Shown here: one piece after another, positions 1 to 8,790 of the stretch
How the letters are laid out: the number at the start of each line of letters is the position of its first letter
Numbering within the stretch: position 1 is the stretch's first letter
NCBI GenBank assembly: GCA_963851415.1
Contig: CAWKPF010000002.1
Coordinates: forward strand, 1,116,001-1,180,000
Length of the DNA stretch: 64,000 nt
Reading direction: 5' to 3'
DNA from: CAWKPF01 sp963851415
GTDB lineage: Bacteria; Acidobacteriota; Thermoanaerobaculia; Multivoradales; Multivoraceae
Translations under genes and position numbers: made by a program
The notes under the pieces: model-generated
Told to the model about the DNA's origin: nothing
Seen by the model: the letters and a program-made list of their open reading frames with translations, nothing else
The model's database searches: none

Positions 1-890
1 CCTCCGCCGGTGCCCTCCTCTACTTCGTCGGGGTGCTCGAGCCAGTCCTGCAAGACGACCCGTGCGTCCCCGATCGACTGTAGGCGCCGCGCGGCGTCTT
101 TCCGTAGGCAGACTTCGACCAGTCGTCGCAGCCGTGGCGAAAGGCGGGCAGGCAGCTCGTCGAGCTCCGGCTCCTTGTGCACGATGGCACCGATGACGTC
201 GGTCGCCGTGTCGCCCTTGAATGTGCGTTGGCCGGTCAACATCTCGTAGAGCACACAGCCGAAGGCCCAGATGTCGGTCTTCTGGTCGACCGGCTGCGCG
301 CGCGCCTGCTCGGGACTCATGTATCCGGCAGTCCCGAGAAGCACACCGGCACCGGTCATGGCCTGGGTCAACGTCGGCGACAGCGAGAGATCGGCCGAGC
401 CGCTCGTCTCTGGATCGCCGGTCAGAGCCTTGGCCAGACCGAAGTCGAGCACCTTGACGCGGCCGTCGTCCGTGATCTTGACGTTGGCGGGCTTGAGGTC
501 ACGATGGACGATTCCCCTCGAATGGGCGGCCTCGAGCGCTTCGGCAATCTGCACCGCGATGCGCGCTGCCGGCTCGGGCTCGATCCGCCCCCGCGCGATG
601 CGCTCGGCGAGAGTCTCCCCCTCGGCCACCTCCATGACCAGGAACGTCGTCCCGTCGTCTTCCTCGAGCCCGAAGATGCCTGCGATGTTCGGGTGGTTGA
701 GCGAAGCGAGTACGCGCGCTTCCCGTTCGAAGCGGGCCAGACGCTCGGGATCCGAAGCCAACCCCTCGGGCAACATCTTGAGCGCGACGTCGCGCCCGAG
801 CTTGGTGTCTTCGGCGCGCCAGACTTCTCCCATGCCGCCCTGGCCGAGTTTCGAAGTCACCCTGTAGTGAGACAAACTGGATCCGATCAA
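1..890 (-). CDS. Serine/threonine protein kinase (PKN type), 3' end outside window
   Basis: Hanks-type kinase that would phosphorylate Ser/Thr on unknown partners. The catalytic domain begins almost at the N-terminus: glycine loop GQGGMGEV (about residues 16-23), ATP lysine K38 in VALKM, catalytic loop HRDLKPAN (D131, K133, N136), DFG at 149-151, and an activation-segment end GYMSPEQA in place of APE. The conserved Asp and Trp of subdomain IX follow (KTDIWAFG). The reading frame runs off the window start after about 296 residues, so any C-terminal WD40/TolB-like or TPR sensor domain, common in acidobacterial kinases, cannot be seen. The start chosen is TTG at 890, the first start codon after an in-frame TGA; no strong ribosome site supports it. 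Domain call is secure, start is not. Confidence 0.9.
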   Translation of the reverse strand, partial: MIGSSLSHYRVTSKLGQGGMGEVWRAEDTKLGRDVALKMLPEGLASDPERLARFEREARVLASLNHPNIAGIFGLEEDDGTTFLVMEVAEGETLAERIARGRIEPEPAARIAVQIAEALEAAHSRGIVHRDLKPANVKITDDGRVKVLDFGLAKALTGDPETSGSADLSLSPTLTQAMTGAGVLLGTAGYMSPEQARAQPVDQKTDIWAFGCVLYEMLTGQRTFKGDTATDVIGAIVHKEPELDELPARLSPRLRRLVEVCLRKDAARRLQSIGDARVVLQDWLEHPDEVEEGTGG

Positions 891-1047
891 GAAGGGCCTC
901 TCTCTCGCGCTCTCGCGGAGGGTTCAACAGACGACGTGCTCGAGTCGACGGACCCGGGCCCGGCAACCGGGAACGACCCGTGTGCACTCCGAGCGCTGGA
1001 AGAGGTAGAGGTCCGCCGACCGGGGATGAATTTTACTCGAAGATCGC

Positions 1048-1950
1048 TCACCCTTTCGAAACTCGACGCAGCGCCTCTCGGACAGTGGCCGCATGAATCT
1101 CCACCGTGTCCATGACGTCCTCCGCATAGCCTCCCGCCATCACGACTCCCACCGGCACCCCGGCGATCCGGCAGGCCTCGAAGACTCGCCGGTCTCGCTC
1201 GGCCAGTCCCGACTTCGACAACGACAATCGCCCCAGCCGGTCTCCCACGAAGGGATCGGCACCGGCCACGTAGATCACGAGCTCGGGCCGGTGGGCGAGA
1301 GCCTTGCCGAGTCCCTCGTCGAGTGCCTCCAGGTATTCGGCATCGGAGGTTCCGTCCTCGAGCTCGATGTCGAGATCGCTGCGCTCCTTGCGAAAGGGGA
1401 AGTTGCGCCTGGCGTGAAGGGACAAGGTGAACACCCGTGGCTCATGCCGAAAGACCCGCGCAGTCCCGTCACCCTGGTGGACGTCGCAGTCGACCACGGC
1501 GGCACGTCCGATCGCTCGTTCTCGGAGCAGCAGGGTGAGCGCCACTCCCACGTCGTTGAAGACACAGTAGCCGCTGGCTCGATCCGGGAAGGCGTGGTGC
1601 GTCCCGCCGGCGAGATTGACGCCAGCTCCCTCTCGAAGGGCCGCTCTCGCCGCTCCGATCGTGCCGCCGACCGAGCGCCGACTGCGCTCGACCAGCTCCG
1701 GGGACCAGGGGAACCCGAGGGCACGGACCTCCTGTCGTTCGAGTGCGCCGTGAATCACTCGGTCGAGATATCGATTGTCGTGGACCAGGGCCAGCTCCTG
1801 GTCCGTGGCGGCCTCCGGCACTTGGAGGTCGTGCGCACCGAGGATTCCTTCTTCCACCACGCGCTGGCGCAGGAGTCGATACTTGGCCATCGGGAAGCGG
1901 TGCTTCTCCGGCAGAGGAAGAACGAAACGGTCACTGTAGAACGCGCGCAA
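1048..1950 (-). CDS. Histone deacetylase family protein (HDAC11-like)
   Basis: Zinc-dependent deacetylase of the arginase/HDAC fold, about 300 residues, close to the size of bacterial HDAC11-like proteins that open with a FYSDRF..LP....HRFPMAKY segment. Visible active-site residues are the His pair in GGTHHAF (118-119), zinc ligands D156 and H158 in DCDVHQGDG, D232 in AGADP, and the catalytic Tyr275 in MAGGY. The substrate is unknown; bacterial relatives act on acetyl-polyamines or acyl-lysine. The frame stays open upstream into the sulfatase gene, so the start is a choice: TTG at 1950 puts the conserved RAFYSD block at the N-terminus, and a TTG at 2022 is the alternative. It lies 68 nt after the upstream sulfatase-like gene on the same strand, so co-transcription is likely. 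Confidence 0.85.
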   Translation of the reverse strand: MRAFYSDRFVLPLPEKHRFPMAKYRLLRQRVVEEGILGAHDLQVPEAATDQELALVHDNRYLDRVIHGALERQEVRALGFPWSPELVERSRRSVGGTIGAARAALREGAGVNLAGGTHHAFPDRASGYCVFNDVGVALTLLLRERAIGRAAVVDCDVHQGDGTARVFRHEPRVFTLSLHARRNFPFRKERSDLDIELEDGTSDAEYLEALDEGLGKALAHRPELVIYVAGADPFVGDRLGRLSLSKSGLAERDRRVFEACRIAGVPVGVVMAGGYAEDVMDTVEIHAATVREALRRVSKG

Positions 1951-2018
1951 GATCCACGCAGAATACCGTTTCCCGTGCAGCTCTGGCCGTAGCGAAACCT
2001 CGACTCCGTCGCTTGCAG

Positions 2019-3506
2019 TCAATCCTCGACATAGCCCAGTGCGCGGAGCTCGTCCATCTGCTCTTCGTAGTCCTCGAGTCCGCGCTCTTTGGGCTCGAGC
2101 TTGTACTGGTCTCGGCGCTCGACCGCCTGGACGAGCCAATCGTCGAGCAAAGCCTCGGAGCGGGTCACGAACTCGGCACCGCGCTCGCTGTCGGCAATGC
2201 TCTGTTGTTCCTCCGGATCCGCCAGCGTGTCGAAGACCAGCGGCCCCACTGGCGAGCGATAGCCGTAGTAGAACACCGACTTCAAGTCTCCGACTCGGGC
2301 CGAGAGCTGACGCCAGCCACGCCATCGGACTTCTCCGACCAGGAGGCGGTCCGTGGCCCCCTCCGGCTCGGTTGCGCTCAGCTCGAGGACGTTCCCCATC
2401 GCAGCCGCCGGAGCCTCGATCCCCAGGTGAGACAGCAGCGTCGGCATGATGTCGACCAGCGCGACCGGATCGCTTCGCCGCGCGGCCTTCGGTGAGCTCG
2501 GCACTCGAATCATCAGGGGGACGTGCAGTAGCTCGTCGTACACCTGACCGTGGCCGTACATCCCGTGCTCACCGAACTCCTCACCATGATCCGAGGTGAT
2601 CACGACGAGGGTCTCATCGAGTTGGCCGGAGCGCTGCAAGGACTCGAAGAGACGCTTCAGCTGCGCGTCGACCAGCGCGAGCTCAGCCTGGTAGAGAGAG
2701 CGGAGGAACTGGACGTCTTCGATCTCGTACTCGGATTCGAGCGGCTTGAAGAACTTCTGATGCACCTCCCCCAGTACGTTGTTTGCCATTCCGGCAGCCA
2801 TGAACTCGCGCGCTTCGCGGAGCACGTCCTTGAGAGGGCCGTCATAGTCCGAGGTGAAGGCCTGTTCGTACTCGGGCGGTGGCAGGTACGGCGCGTGAAC
2901 CTCGTAGGTGTGCAGGAAGAGGAAGAAGGGCCGGTCACCCTTGCGTTGCGAGAGCCAGCGCATGGCCTCTCGAACCCGGTCGACGACCCCCACGTACTTC
3001 GAGTCGAAGCGCTCGAATCCCTGGTTCAGGCCCCTCATCTCGACCACCCAACCGCCATCGGCGAAAGCTGCCGTCTGGTAGCCGGCGGCGCGGAGCACTT
3101 CGGCCAGGGTGACGGCCTTCCCGGGCAGCTTCGGGAGCACGCGGTTCTCGGCATCGAGATGAACCTCGTTCCAGATGCCGTGCGTGGCGGGATAGGTCGA
3201 GGTGAAGAGCGACGCGTGAGAGGGCGCTGTCTGAGGAGCCGGCGCGAAGGCGCTCTCGAAGACGATGGATTCCCGCGCGAGCTCATCGAGAAACGGGCTG
3301 GATCCCCAGTCGCCGCCGTAGACACCCAGCGCATCTGCCCGCAGCGTGTCGATGACCACCAGGAGGACATTCGGCGGCTTCTCCTCCCAAACCGGTGCGG
3401 GCCTGCAACCGGGCAGGAAAAGCACCACCACGACCGTCAGGACGACACGCGATGCCCGGGGCAATGATCCCCATGGGGACTCCCGGGCCAGGGATCTCGC
3501 TCCCAT
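2019..3506 (-). CDS. Sulfatase-superfamily lipoprotein with Thr nucleophile
   Basis: Alkaline phosphatase/sulfatase superfamily protein of about 495 residues, exported as a lipoprotein: a hydrophobic stretch ends in the lipobox LPGC (Cys34). The fold markers are NVLLVVIDTLRAD with metal ligand D53, and SDHGEEFGEHG further on. The nucleophile motif reads T93-A-P-S-H rather than C/S-X-P-X-R. Residue 93 therefore cannot be converted to formylglycine, and the enzyme may be a phosphatase or phospho-transferase rather than a true sulfatase. Many acidobacterial proteins annotated as sulfatases share this T.PSHAS form. The ATG at 3506 is chosen because it directly precedes the signal sequence; the frame is open further upstream without coding character. 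It is followed by the deacetylase gene. Confidence 0.85.
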   Translation of the reverse strand: MGARSLARESPWGSLPRASRVVLTVVVVLFLPGCRPAPVWEEKPPNVLLVVIDTLRADALGVYGGDWGSSPFLDELARESIVFESAFAPAPQTAPSHASLFTSTYPATHGIWNEVHLDAENRVLPKLPGKAVTLAEVLRAAGYQTAAFADGGWVVEMRGLNQGFERFDSKYVGVVDRVREAMRWLSQRKGDRPFFLFLHTYEVHAPYLPPPEYEQAFTSDYDGPLKDVLREAREFMAAGMANNVLGEVHQKFFKPLESEYEIEDVQFLRSLYQAELALVDAQLKRLFESLQRSGQLDETLVVITSDHGEEFGEHGMYGHGQVYDELLHVPLMIRVPSSPKAARRSDPVALVDIMPTLLSHLGIEAPAAAMGNVLELSATEPEGATDRLLVGEVRWRGWRQLSARVGDLKSVFYYGYRSPVGPLVFDTLADPEEQQSIADSERGAEFVTRSEALLDDWLVQAVERRDQYKLEPKERGLEDYEEQMDELRALGYVED

Positions 3507-3585
3507 CCGATGCTTCAGCTCCACTCTCGGCTCCACAGGTTCGTTCGGCGCCACGATGCACCGAGAGCGCGAGGATATCGCGGCT

Positions 3586-3608
3586 CGAACGGATCGAACG
3601 GATCGAAG
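3586..3608. repeat. Short tandem 9-mer (about 2.5 copies)
   Basis: TCGAACGGA occurs at 3586-3594 and 3595-3603, with a partial third copy after it. It lies in the divergent intergenic space between the sulfatase-like gene and the DUF2177 gene. No function is evident. Confidence 0.4.
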
Positions 3609-3737
3609 AGTCTCGTCGCCCCCTGGACGAGAGCCCGCCTGCCACTTGTCTCCTCGCCACGTCCGCCGATAGGGTTCGGCTTGCGCCACCAGGCTCCTCG
3701 TTTCGAGGCAGAGCGGTTCCTGTCCAGAGGTAGATTC

Positions 3738-4145
3738 ATGACCCTGTCCGTCTTCTTCAAGCTCTATGCCGTGGCCCTGACCACCTTTCTGGTTCTCGAC
3801 CTGATGTGGCTCGGGGTGATCGCACGCTCGTTCTACCAGGCGCAGATCGGCCACCTGATGCGACCCCAGGTGAACTGGGCTGCCGCAGTCGTCTTCTACC
3901 TGATCTTCGTCGCCGGAATCGTGATCCTGGTGGTGTGGCCCGCAATCGGGCGAGAGAGCCTCCCGCAGGCTTTCGCTCTCGGCGCACTGTTCGGTCTGGT
4001 CACCTATGCCGCCTATGACCTGACCAACCTCGCGACCCTGGAGGGTTTTCCCCCGATGGTGGCCGTGGTCGACCTGCTGTGGGGCGCCGTCTTGTGCTCG
4101 GCGGTCAGCGCTACCACCTATCTCGCATCGACACGACTTCTCTAG
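3738..4145 (+). CDS. DUF2177 family membrane protein
   Basis: A 135-residue protein with four predicted membrane helices, matching DUF2177: an N-terminal helix containing LDLMWLGVIA, the family-typical YQAQIGHLM segment, then helices around VVFYLIFVAGIVILVVW, ALGALFGLVTYAAYDLTNLATL and VDLLWGAVLCSAVSA. The YDLTNLATL stretch and the conserved Trp in VDLLWG are the features I recognise. The molecular function of the family is unknown. ATG at 3738 has a ribosome site AGAGG 7 nt upstream, so the long upstream extension of the frame is ignored. It is transcribed divergently from the sulfatase-like gene. Confidence 0.85.
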   Translation: MTLSVFFKLYAVALTTFLVLDLMWLGVIARSFYQAQIGHLMRPQVNWAAAVVFYLIFVAGIVILVVWPAIGRESLPQAFALGALFGLVTYAAYDLTNLATLEGFPPMVAVVDLLWGAVLCSAVSATTYLASTRLL

Positions 4146-4264
4146 GAGTCGACCTGCGGTGTGGGCATGGACGCCAGGACGCCACCCCACGGATAGAGTC
4201 CAGACTGCCGGTCGCTGATCCTCGGGCACCGGAATCGCGAAATCACGTCGATCGGAGGTTGCCA

Positions 4265-4882
4265 GTGCCTCGAAAGTACCCAGGGCTCGTGTTCACCGAC
4301 ACCGTCAAGTCACGGCAGGAGCACTACGGGAGTCGTGAACAGGCGGCGAAACTGGAGTCGATGGAATGGGCCGACCATCTCTTCGACGTTCGCGAGACCG
4401 AGTTCATCGCTCGACGCGACGGATTCTACGTCGCCACCGTCGGCGAGAACGGGTGGCCCTATGTCCAGTTCAGGGGAGGACCTCCAGGGTTCCTCAAGGT
4501 GCTCGACCAGCGCACCCTCGGCTTCGCGGACTTCCGCGGCAACCTGCAGTACATCACCACCGGAAACGTGAAGCACGACGATCGTGTCGCGCTCTTCCTG
4601 ATGGACTACCCGGCGCGCCGCCGACTCAAGATCATGGCCCGGGCCGAGATTCACGATGTAGCGGAGCGCCCGGACCTCGCTGAGCGCGTCGTCGTGCCGG
4701 AGTACGTGGCCAAGGTGGAGCGCGTGGTGCTCTACCACCTGGTGGCCTTCGACTGGAATTGCCCCCAGCACATCACACCGCGCTACACGGCGACGGATCT
4801 CGCCGCACGAGAGAACGCCCTCTACGATCAGATCGAGGAACTGGAGAACGAGGTCCGACGGCTCCGAGACGATCGTCAGTGA
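4265..4882 (+). CDS. Pyridoxamine 5'-phosphate oxidase family (FMN-binding split barrel) protein
   Basis: A 205-residue flavin-binding split-barrel protein of the PNPOx-like superfamily, subgroup annotated as pyridoxamine 5'-phosphate oxidase family. The core reads DGFYVATVGENGWPYVQFRG, followed by GFLKVLD, GNLQYITTGNV and DDRVALFLMDYPARRRLKI, the usual strand order. The C-terminus has the relatives' DWNCPQHITPRY block, then a short coiled coil rich in Glu and Arg (LYDQIEELENEVRRLRDD) that could mediate dimerisation. It lacks the features of true PdxH, so a general flavin- or F420-type reductase role is more likely than B6 synthesis. GTG at 4265 has CGGAGG about 5 nt upstream. Confidence 0.82.
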   Translation: MPRKYPGLVFTDTVKSRQEHYGSREQAAKLESMEWADHLFDVRETEFIARRDGFYVATVGENGWPYVQFRGGPPGFLKVLDQRTLGFADFRGNLQYITTGNVKHDDRVALFLMDYPARRRLKIMARAEIHDVAERPDLAERVVVPEYVAKVERVVLYHLVAFDWNCPQHITPRYTATDLAARENALYDQIEELENEVRRLRDDRQ

Positions 4883-4957
4883 TTCGGCGCCCGAGGCGAG
4901 GAGGGCCGCCGTCGAGATTCTTGGGGTCAGCGCCGATCAAAACCGCCCGAGGCGCCT

Positions 4958-7450
4958 TCACTCTTCGTCCGCCGGTACCGCGTCCTGGTCTCCCGCTGGA
5001 GCGGACCAGAAACCGACACGATCGAGTGCGACCACCGCCTCTTCGCTTCGGTCGAAGACGAAACACACTGCGGTCAAAGACGTCCAATCGAGCTCCGGCC
5101 CGACTTTCTCGCCGGAGCGGAAGCGGAAGTCTCCGAGGGGAAGCTCGAACGTCTGCAGCACCGGTTCTGCTCGACTTCCGTAGCGCTTCTCCATCGCTGC
5201 CAGACGGGTGAATCGCACCGGCAACGGTGGCAGCAGAAGCCGGCTGTCGGCGAGGGTCATCTCGAGCTCCCGGCCGTCGGCGAGGCGGAGGACCACCGAG
5301 AGGTCGATCGGAGCCGGATCCTGCTCCTCGGCCGAGTTGTCTTCTGCATCTTCGGCCTCGAGGTCGACTCGATCCTCTTCGCTTCCCTCGCCTGCCTCGC
5401 CCTCGGCGTCCGGCTCAGGTACCTCCTCGTCCAGAGCGGCCATGTCGAAGACGAGACGATCGAGGCGCTTCAACTGCCACTCCTGCCCGAGACCCTCGGG
5501 CAGCCAGATGGTGTAGCTCGCCGGCGGGCGAGACTCGGCCTCGCCAGCGGCGACCGACGTCGGTCGCCACCCCAGTGCGGCGGCATTGTCCAGGCGCTCT
5601 CCGTCATCGCGCAGGCCCAGGTCGCCCTCGCGCCAGAGGACCAGACCCTCTGCCTCGATCCGACCTCCGTCGAGGGTGCTGGTGGTGACATCGACGTCTT
5701 CCTCGTAGTCGGTCACCAGCCGAAAACCCGAGTCCTCGAAGCGAGAAAAGTAGAGATCATCGGGAAGCCACGTCCGGGCCCTCCGTGGGTCGCGAAAGAT
5801 GTCCATATACTCCCTACGCTCGTGCAGTACGACCTCGAGAAACGCCGTCATGAACACCTTTCCGATCGTGCGTTGATCCTCCTCGTCATGCAACGGTGCT
5901 CGATTCAGCAGCCACGAGGTCGGCCGGCTCAGGTCGCTATCGCCCCAGACGGTGTTGAACTGCCCATGGTTCGCGCGGTAGACGTAGAGACTCGCCTTGA
6001 AGTGGTCGGCCTCGGGTGAGATCTCGACCCGATTCCACTGCCGATCTCCGAGAAACAGCGAAACATCCGCGTCGTGGCCGCCCTGGATCGTGAAGTAGCT
6101 CGTCTCCCCGACCGGAGTCGGCCGATCTGCGGGGCGATACTGTGAATCCGAAGGCGCGATCGCGATCACGCCACGGATGTCGAAGCCGAAGTCGAAGTCG
6201 GTCGTGGCGTCGTCCGGATAACGACTCATTCGGTTGAATGCAGCCGCGATCGCAGCCGCTTCTCCACCCCGAGAATGTCCGATCAACGCGATTCGATCGA
6301 GATCGGCCACGCCCGCCAACGGATGCCCGGCCGGGCCATCTCGCTGCCAGCGACGCCACTGCGCCAGATGCTGAAGGAGGAGCCAACCTCGAGCGTCGTT
6401 CTCGGTCGGGACTCCTCCGACGATGGAGCCGTTGAGGAAATTCTCGTCGACCGAGACGGAGATCATCCCCCGACTCGCCAGATGTTCCCCCAGATAGCCG
6501 TAGCCGGGGTCGGAGAACTCCCCCATGTTGTGATTCCCGTGAACGATCAACACCAGCGGGTAGGGCCCCTCGCCCACCGGCATCCAGACTCGCCCGTTGA
6601 TCGGATAGGCCTCGGGAGAAAAACCCCAGAACCAGTCACGGAGCTTCTCCTTCCAGCCCTCCTCGTAGCCCTGTGTGAACACCGACGCGTCGACCGACTC
6701 GGTCTCGACGAGGACCTCGCGGAAATCGGTACGCCGCCGGTCGTGGCCACTGCCATAGGTCAACGACCTCACCTCGTAGGGACCGGGCTCGGCGGGATCA
6801 GGGGCGTCGAGAGGAATCACCCGCTCGAGAGTCGGGTCCTCGAGCTCGACCAGGTGCTCGAGAGTCCCCCTACCGCGCAACCACACCACGAGAGCCGCCA
6901 CCACGATCAACGGGACCACGACCCCGATCATGGACACCGCTCGGACTCGAGCCCCTCCTCGGGTCCGAAGCGCCGCCGCACTCCCTCCGAGCACGCCGCC
7001 AGTCACGGCCAGGAGGATCGCTACCGCAGCGCCGAGGCCCCCGCTGAACAGGAACTGTGAAGCGACGATCGCGAATACGACCCCGGCGGCGAGACCCAGC
7101 ACTCCGACGAAGTCGCCCAGCTGCGCGACCAGCCACCTTCCGAAGTGTAGGGAAAGAACGGCCACACCGAGGAGCACGAGCGCCAGCAGGAGGCCGATCG
7201 AGAGATCGCCAACCAGACCGAACTGACTCTCGAGGGTCGAGCCGACCACCAGGCCGAGGACGATCAACGGCACGGTCGCCCCCCAGGCGACCCCTCTTCG
7301 CACCGGCCCCCGCGGCTTCAGGGATTCGAGGCGACCGGAGAGCCAACGCCACGTTCGCTGGGCACCGGCCCGGATCCGGTGGAAGCGCCCGAGAGGAGGC
7401 AGCGAGGACGTTTCTCGGGCACTGGGATCGTTCTGGGAATCCTCGATCAT
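4958..7450 (-). CDS. Membrane-anchored alpha/beta hydrolase with acidic linker
   Basis: An 830-residue protein of unusual layout. After about 50 cytoplasmic residues come roughly five hydrophobic helices (about 54-192), then a large extracytoplasmic hydrolase. The hydrolase shows the oxyanion motif LVLIVHGNHNMG, the nucleophile elbow GHSRGGEAAA with catalytic Ser, and a late RANHGQFN carrying the likely catalytic His. These are typical of the PAF-acetylhydrolase/chlorophyllase-like branch of alpha/beta hydrolases. The C-terminal part contains a Glu/Asp-rich low-complexity linker (about residues 690-735) between beta-rich segments. Substrate is unknown; a secreted esterase or lipase is plausible. 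ATG at 7450 has AGAAGGA just upstream. It is followed by nothing on its strand for several kilobases. Confidence 0.75.
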   Translation of the reverse strand: MIEDSQNDPSARETSSLPPLGRFHRIRAGAQRTWRWLSGRLESLKPRGPVRRGVAWGATVPLIVLGLVVGSTLESQFGLVGDLSIGLLLALVLLGVAVLSLHFGRWLVAQLGDFVGVLGLAAGVVFAIVASQFLFSGGLGAAVAILLAVTGGVLGGSAAALRTRGGARVRAVSMIGVVVPLIVVAALVVWLRGRGTLEHLVELEDPTLERVIPLDAPDPAEPGPYEVRSLTYGSGHDRRRTDFREVLVETESVDASVFTQGYEEGWKEKLRDWFWGFSPEAYPINGRVWMPVGEGPYPLVLIVHGNHNMGEFSDPGYGYLGEHLASRGMISVSVDENFLNGSIVGGVPTENDARGWLLLQHLAQWRRWQRDGPAGHPLAGVADLDRIALIGHSRGGEAAAIAAAFNRMSRYPDDATTDFDFGFDIRGVIAIAPSDSQYRPADRPTPVGETSYFTIQGGHDADVSLFLGDRQWNRVEISPEADHFKASLYVYRANHGQFNTVWGDSDLSRPTSWLLNRAPLHDEEDQRTIGKVFMTAFLEVVLHERREYMDIFRDPRRARTWLPDDLYFSRFEDSGFRLVTDYEEDVDVTTSTLDGGRIEAEGLVLWREGDLGLRDDGERLDNAAALGWRPTSVAAGEAESRPPASYTIWLPEGLGQEWQLKRLDRLVFDMAALDEEVPEPDAEGEAGEGSEEDRVDLEAEDAEDNSAEEQDPAPIDLSVVLRLADGRELEMTLADSRLLLPPLPVRFTRLAAMEKRYGSRAEPVLQTFELPLGDFRFRSGEKVGPELDWTSLTAVCFVFDRSEEAVVALDRVGFWSAPAGDQDAVPADEE

Positions 7451-7536
7451 GGATCCTTCTCCCCTTCACTGGTGACCTCGACCCTATCCCGGCCGAGAGG
7501 ACCGAAGAGGCGAAGATCCGACCAGAGTACGAGCAA

Positions 7537-8571
7537 CTAGAGGAGCCCGAGCCTGCGCAGACGCTCCTTCGCCTCCGGCGGGATCTCCCCCGTCAGACTG
7601 GAGAGAAACGCCACAATGGCCTCCACCTCGCCATCCTCGAGCTCCTGGCCGACCTGCAGGCGAGCCATCACTCGAACGGCCTCACCGAGGGTCTCGACGC
7701 TGCCATCGTGGAAGTAGGGATACGTCTTCTCGACGTTGCGCAGCGACGCGACCTTGAAGACGTAGCGATCCGCCTCGTCTCCGGTCTGAGCGGCTCGTCC
7801 CTCGTCGATCTGCTCACTGCTTGTGTGCTCCCAGTAGGGCTCACTGAGGCCGAACTTGCGGAACAGGTGACCCCCCAGGGTCACACCGTTGTGGCAGGAG
7901 CCACAGCCCAGCCCCAGAAACACCTCCATCCCCTGCTTCGCCGGGTCGGAGATCGCGTCGCGCTCTCCTTCCAGGTACCGGTCGAAGGGCGCGGGAGTGA
8001 GCAGGGTTCGCTCGAACGCGGCGAGGGCATAGCGGATGTTCTGATAGGTCAACGGCTTCTCTGCATCAGGGAAGGCACGGGCGAACAGCTCCGAATACTC
8101 CGGCACGGCGCCGAGGCGGTCGACCAGGAACTCCGCACTCGGGATCCCCATCTCCACCGGATTGAGCACCGGCATACCGGCCTGCTCTTCGACGTCCTGG
8201 GCACGCCCGTCCCAGAACTGGGAGACATGCAGGGCGGCGTTGAGCACCGTCGGTGAGTTGCGGTCGCCGAACTCGCCCTGGTCCCCGTCGGAGGTCGGTT
8301 GGTTGTCGACACCGAAGTGGGCGAGATCGTGGCAGGAGTTACAGCTCACCCCACCTTCTCGTGAGAGCCGGGTGTCGAAATACAGTCTCGCGCCCAACTC
8401 GACTCGGGCCTCCGTGATCGGATTGACCAGGGAGGGGGCTTCGACGGGCAGCGGCTTGAAGTACAGCGTAGCCTGGCTCCACAGTGCGTCCTCATCGAGG
8501 GAATCGGACGACCACCCGCAAAGGAGCAGGAGACAGGGAGCGACAGCGAACAAGAGCAGTTTTCGTCTCAT
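7537..8571 (-). CDS. Di-heme cytochrome c peroxidase family protein
   Basis: A periplasmic or lipid-anchored di-heme enzyme of the MauG/CcpA superfamily, 344 residues. Two c-type heme sites are visible: C77-NS-CH81 in the N-terminal domain and C223-GS-CH227 in the C-terminal domain. Family markers include RLYFDTRLS before the first heme, RNSPTVLNAALH, FWDGRA and NPVEMG. The N-terminus has a hydrophobic export signal ending near LLLLCG, which might be a lipobox. The likely reaction is reduction of hydrogen peroxide using electrons from small cytochromes; a MauG-like oxidation role cannot be excluded. ATG at 8571 is preferred to an upstream in-frame ATG because it opens the signal peptide and has GAAAGGG upstream. 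Confidence 0.9.
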   Translation of the reverse strand: MRRKLLLFAVAPCLLLLCGWSSDSLDEDALWSQATLYFKPLPVEAPSLVNPITEARVELGARLYFDTRLSREGGVSCNSCHDLAHFGVDNQPTSDGDQGEFGDRNSPTVLNAALHVSQFWDGRAQDVEEQAGMPVLNPVEMGIPSAEFLVDRLGAVPEYSELFARAFPDAEKPLTYQNIRYALAAFERTLLTPAPFDRYLEGERDAISDPAKQGMEVFLGLGCGSCHNGVTLGGHLFRKFGLSEPYWEHTSSEQIDEGRAAQTGDEADRYVFKVASLRNVEKTYPYFHDGSVETLGEAVRVMARLQVGQELEDGEVEAIVAFLSSLTGEIPPEAKERLRRLGLL

Positions 8572-8790
8572 GGTGGCGTGCCCTTTCTCAGGGGCAATCT
8601 CTTCTGGGACCGTGGGCCCGCTTCGCCCCCGCATAGGCTCAGTCTGTCAGGCTCGAGATCCTCCACTCTCACCCCGCCGGGTGAGCCCAGACCCCATACA
8701 GGGGTGGCGACGCGCGCCGCGGCTCGATCTCACCGAAGCTCCCGCGCCGAGAGGCTGGTCGACTCGGATCGGTCGCCCCTGGCTCGGCGA

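Noticed and set aside
3010..3030. tRNA-like GGTTC/GAATCCC motif
   Set aside because: It lies inside the sulfatase-like coding region and cannot be folded into a cloverleaf.
3586..3608. Promoter-like or iteron function for the 9-mer repeat
   Set aside because: Only about two and a half copies; it is too short and not associated with a replication or regulatory gene.
8668..8685. Terminator hairpin after the MacAB operon
   Set aside because: CTCACCC/GGGTGAG form a 7-bp stem with a 4-nt loop, but no T-run follows on the minus strand and the distance from the ATPase stop is over 100 nt. Such hairpins are expected by chance.
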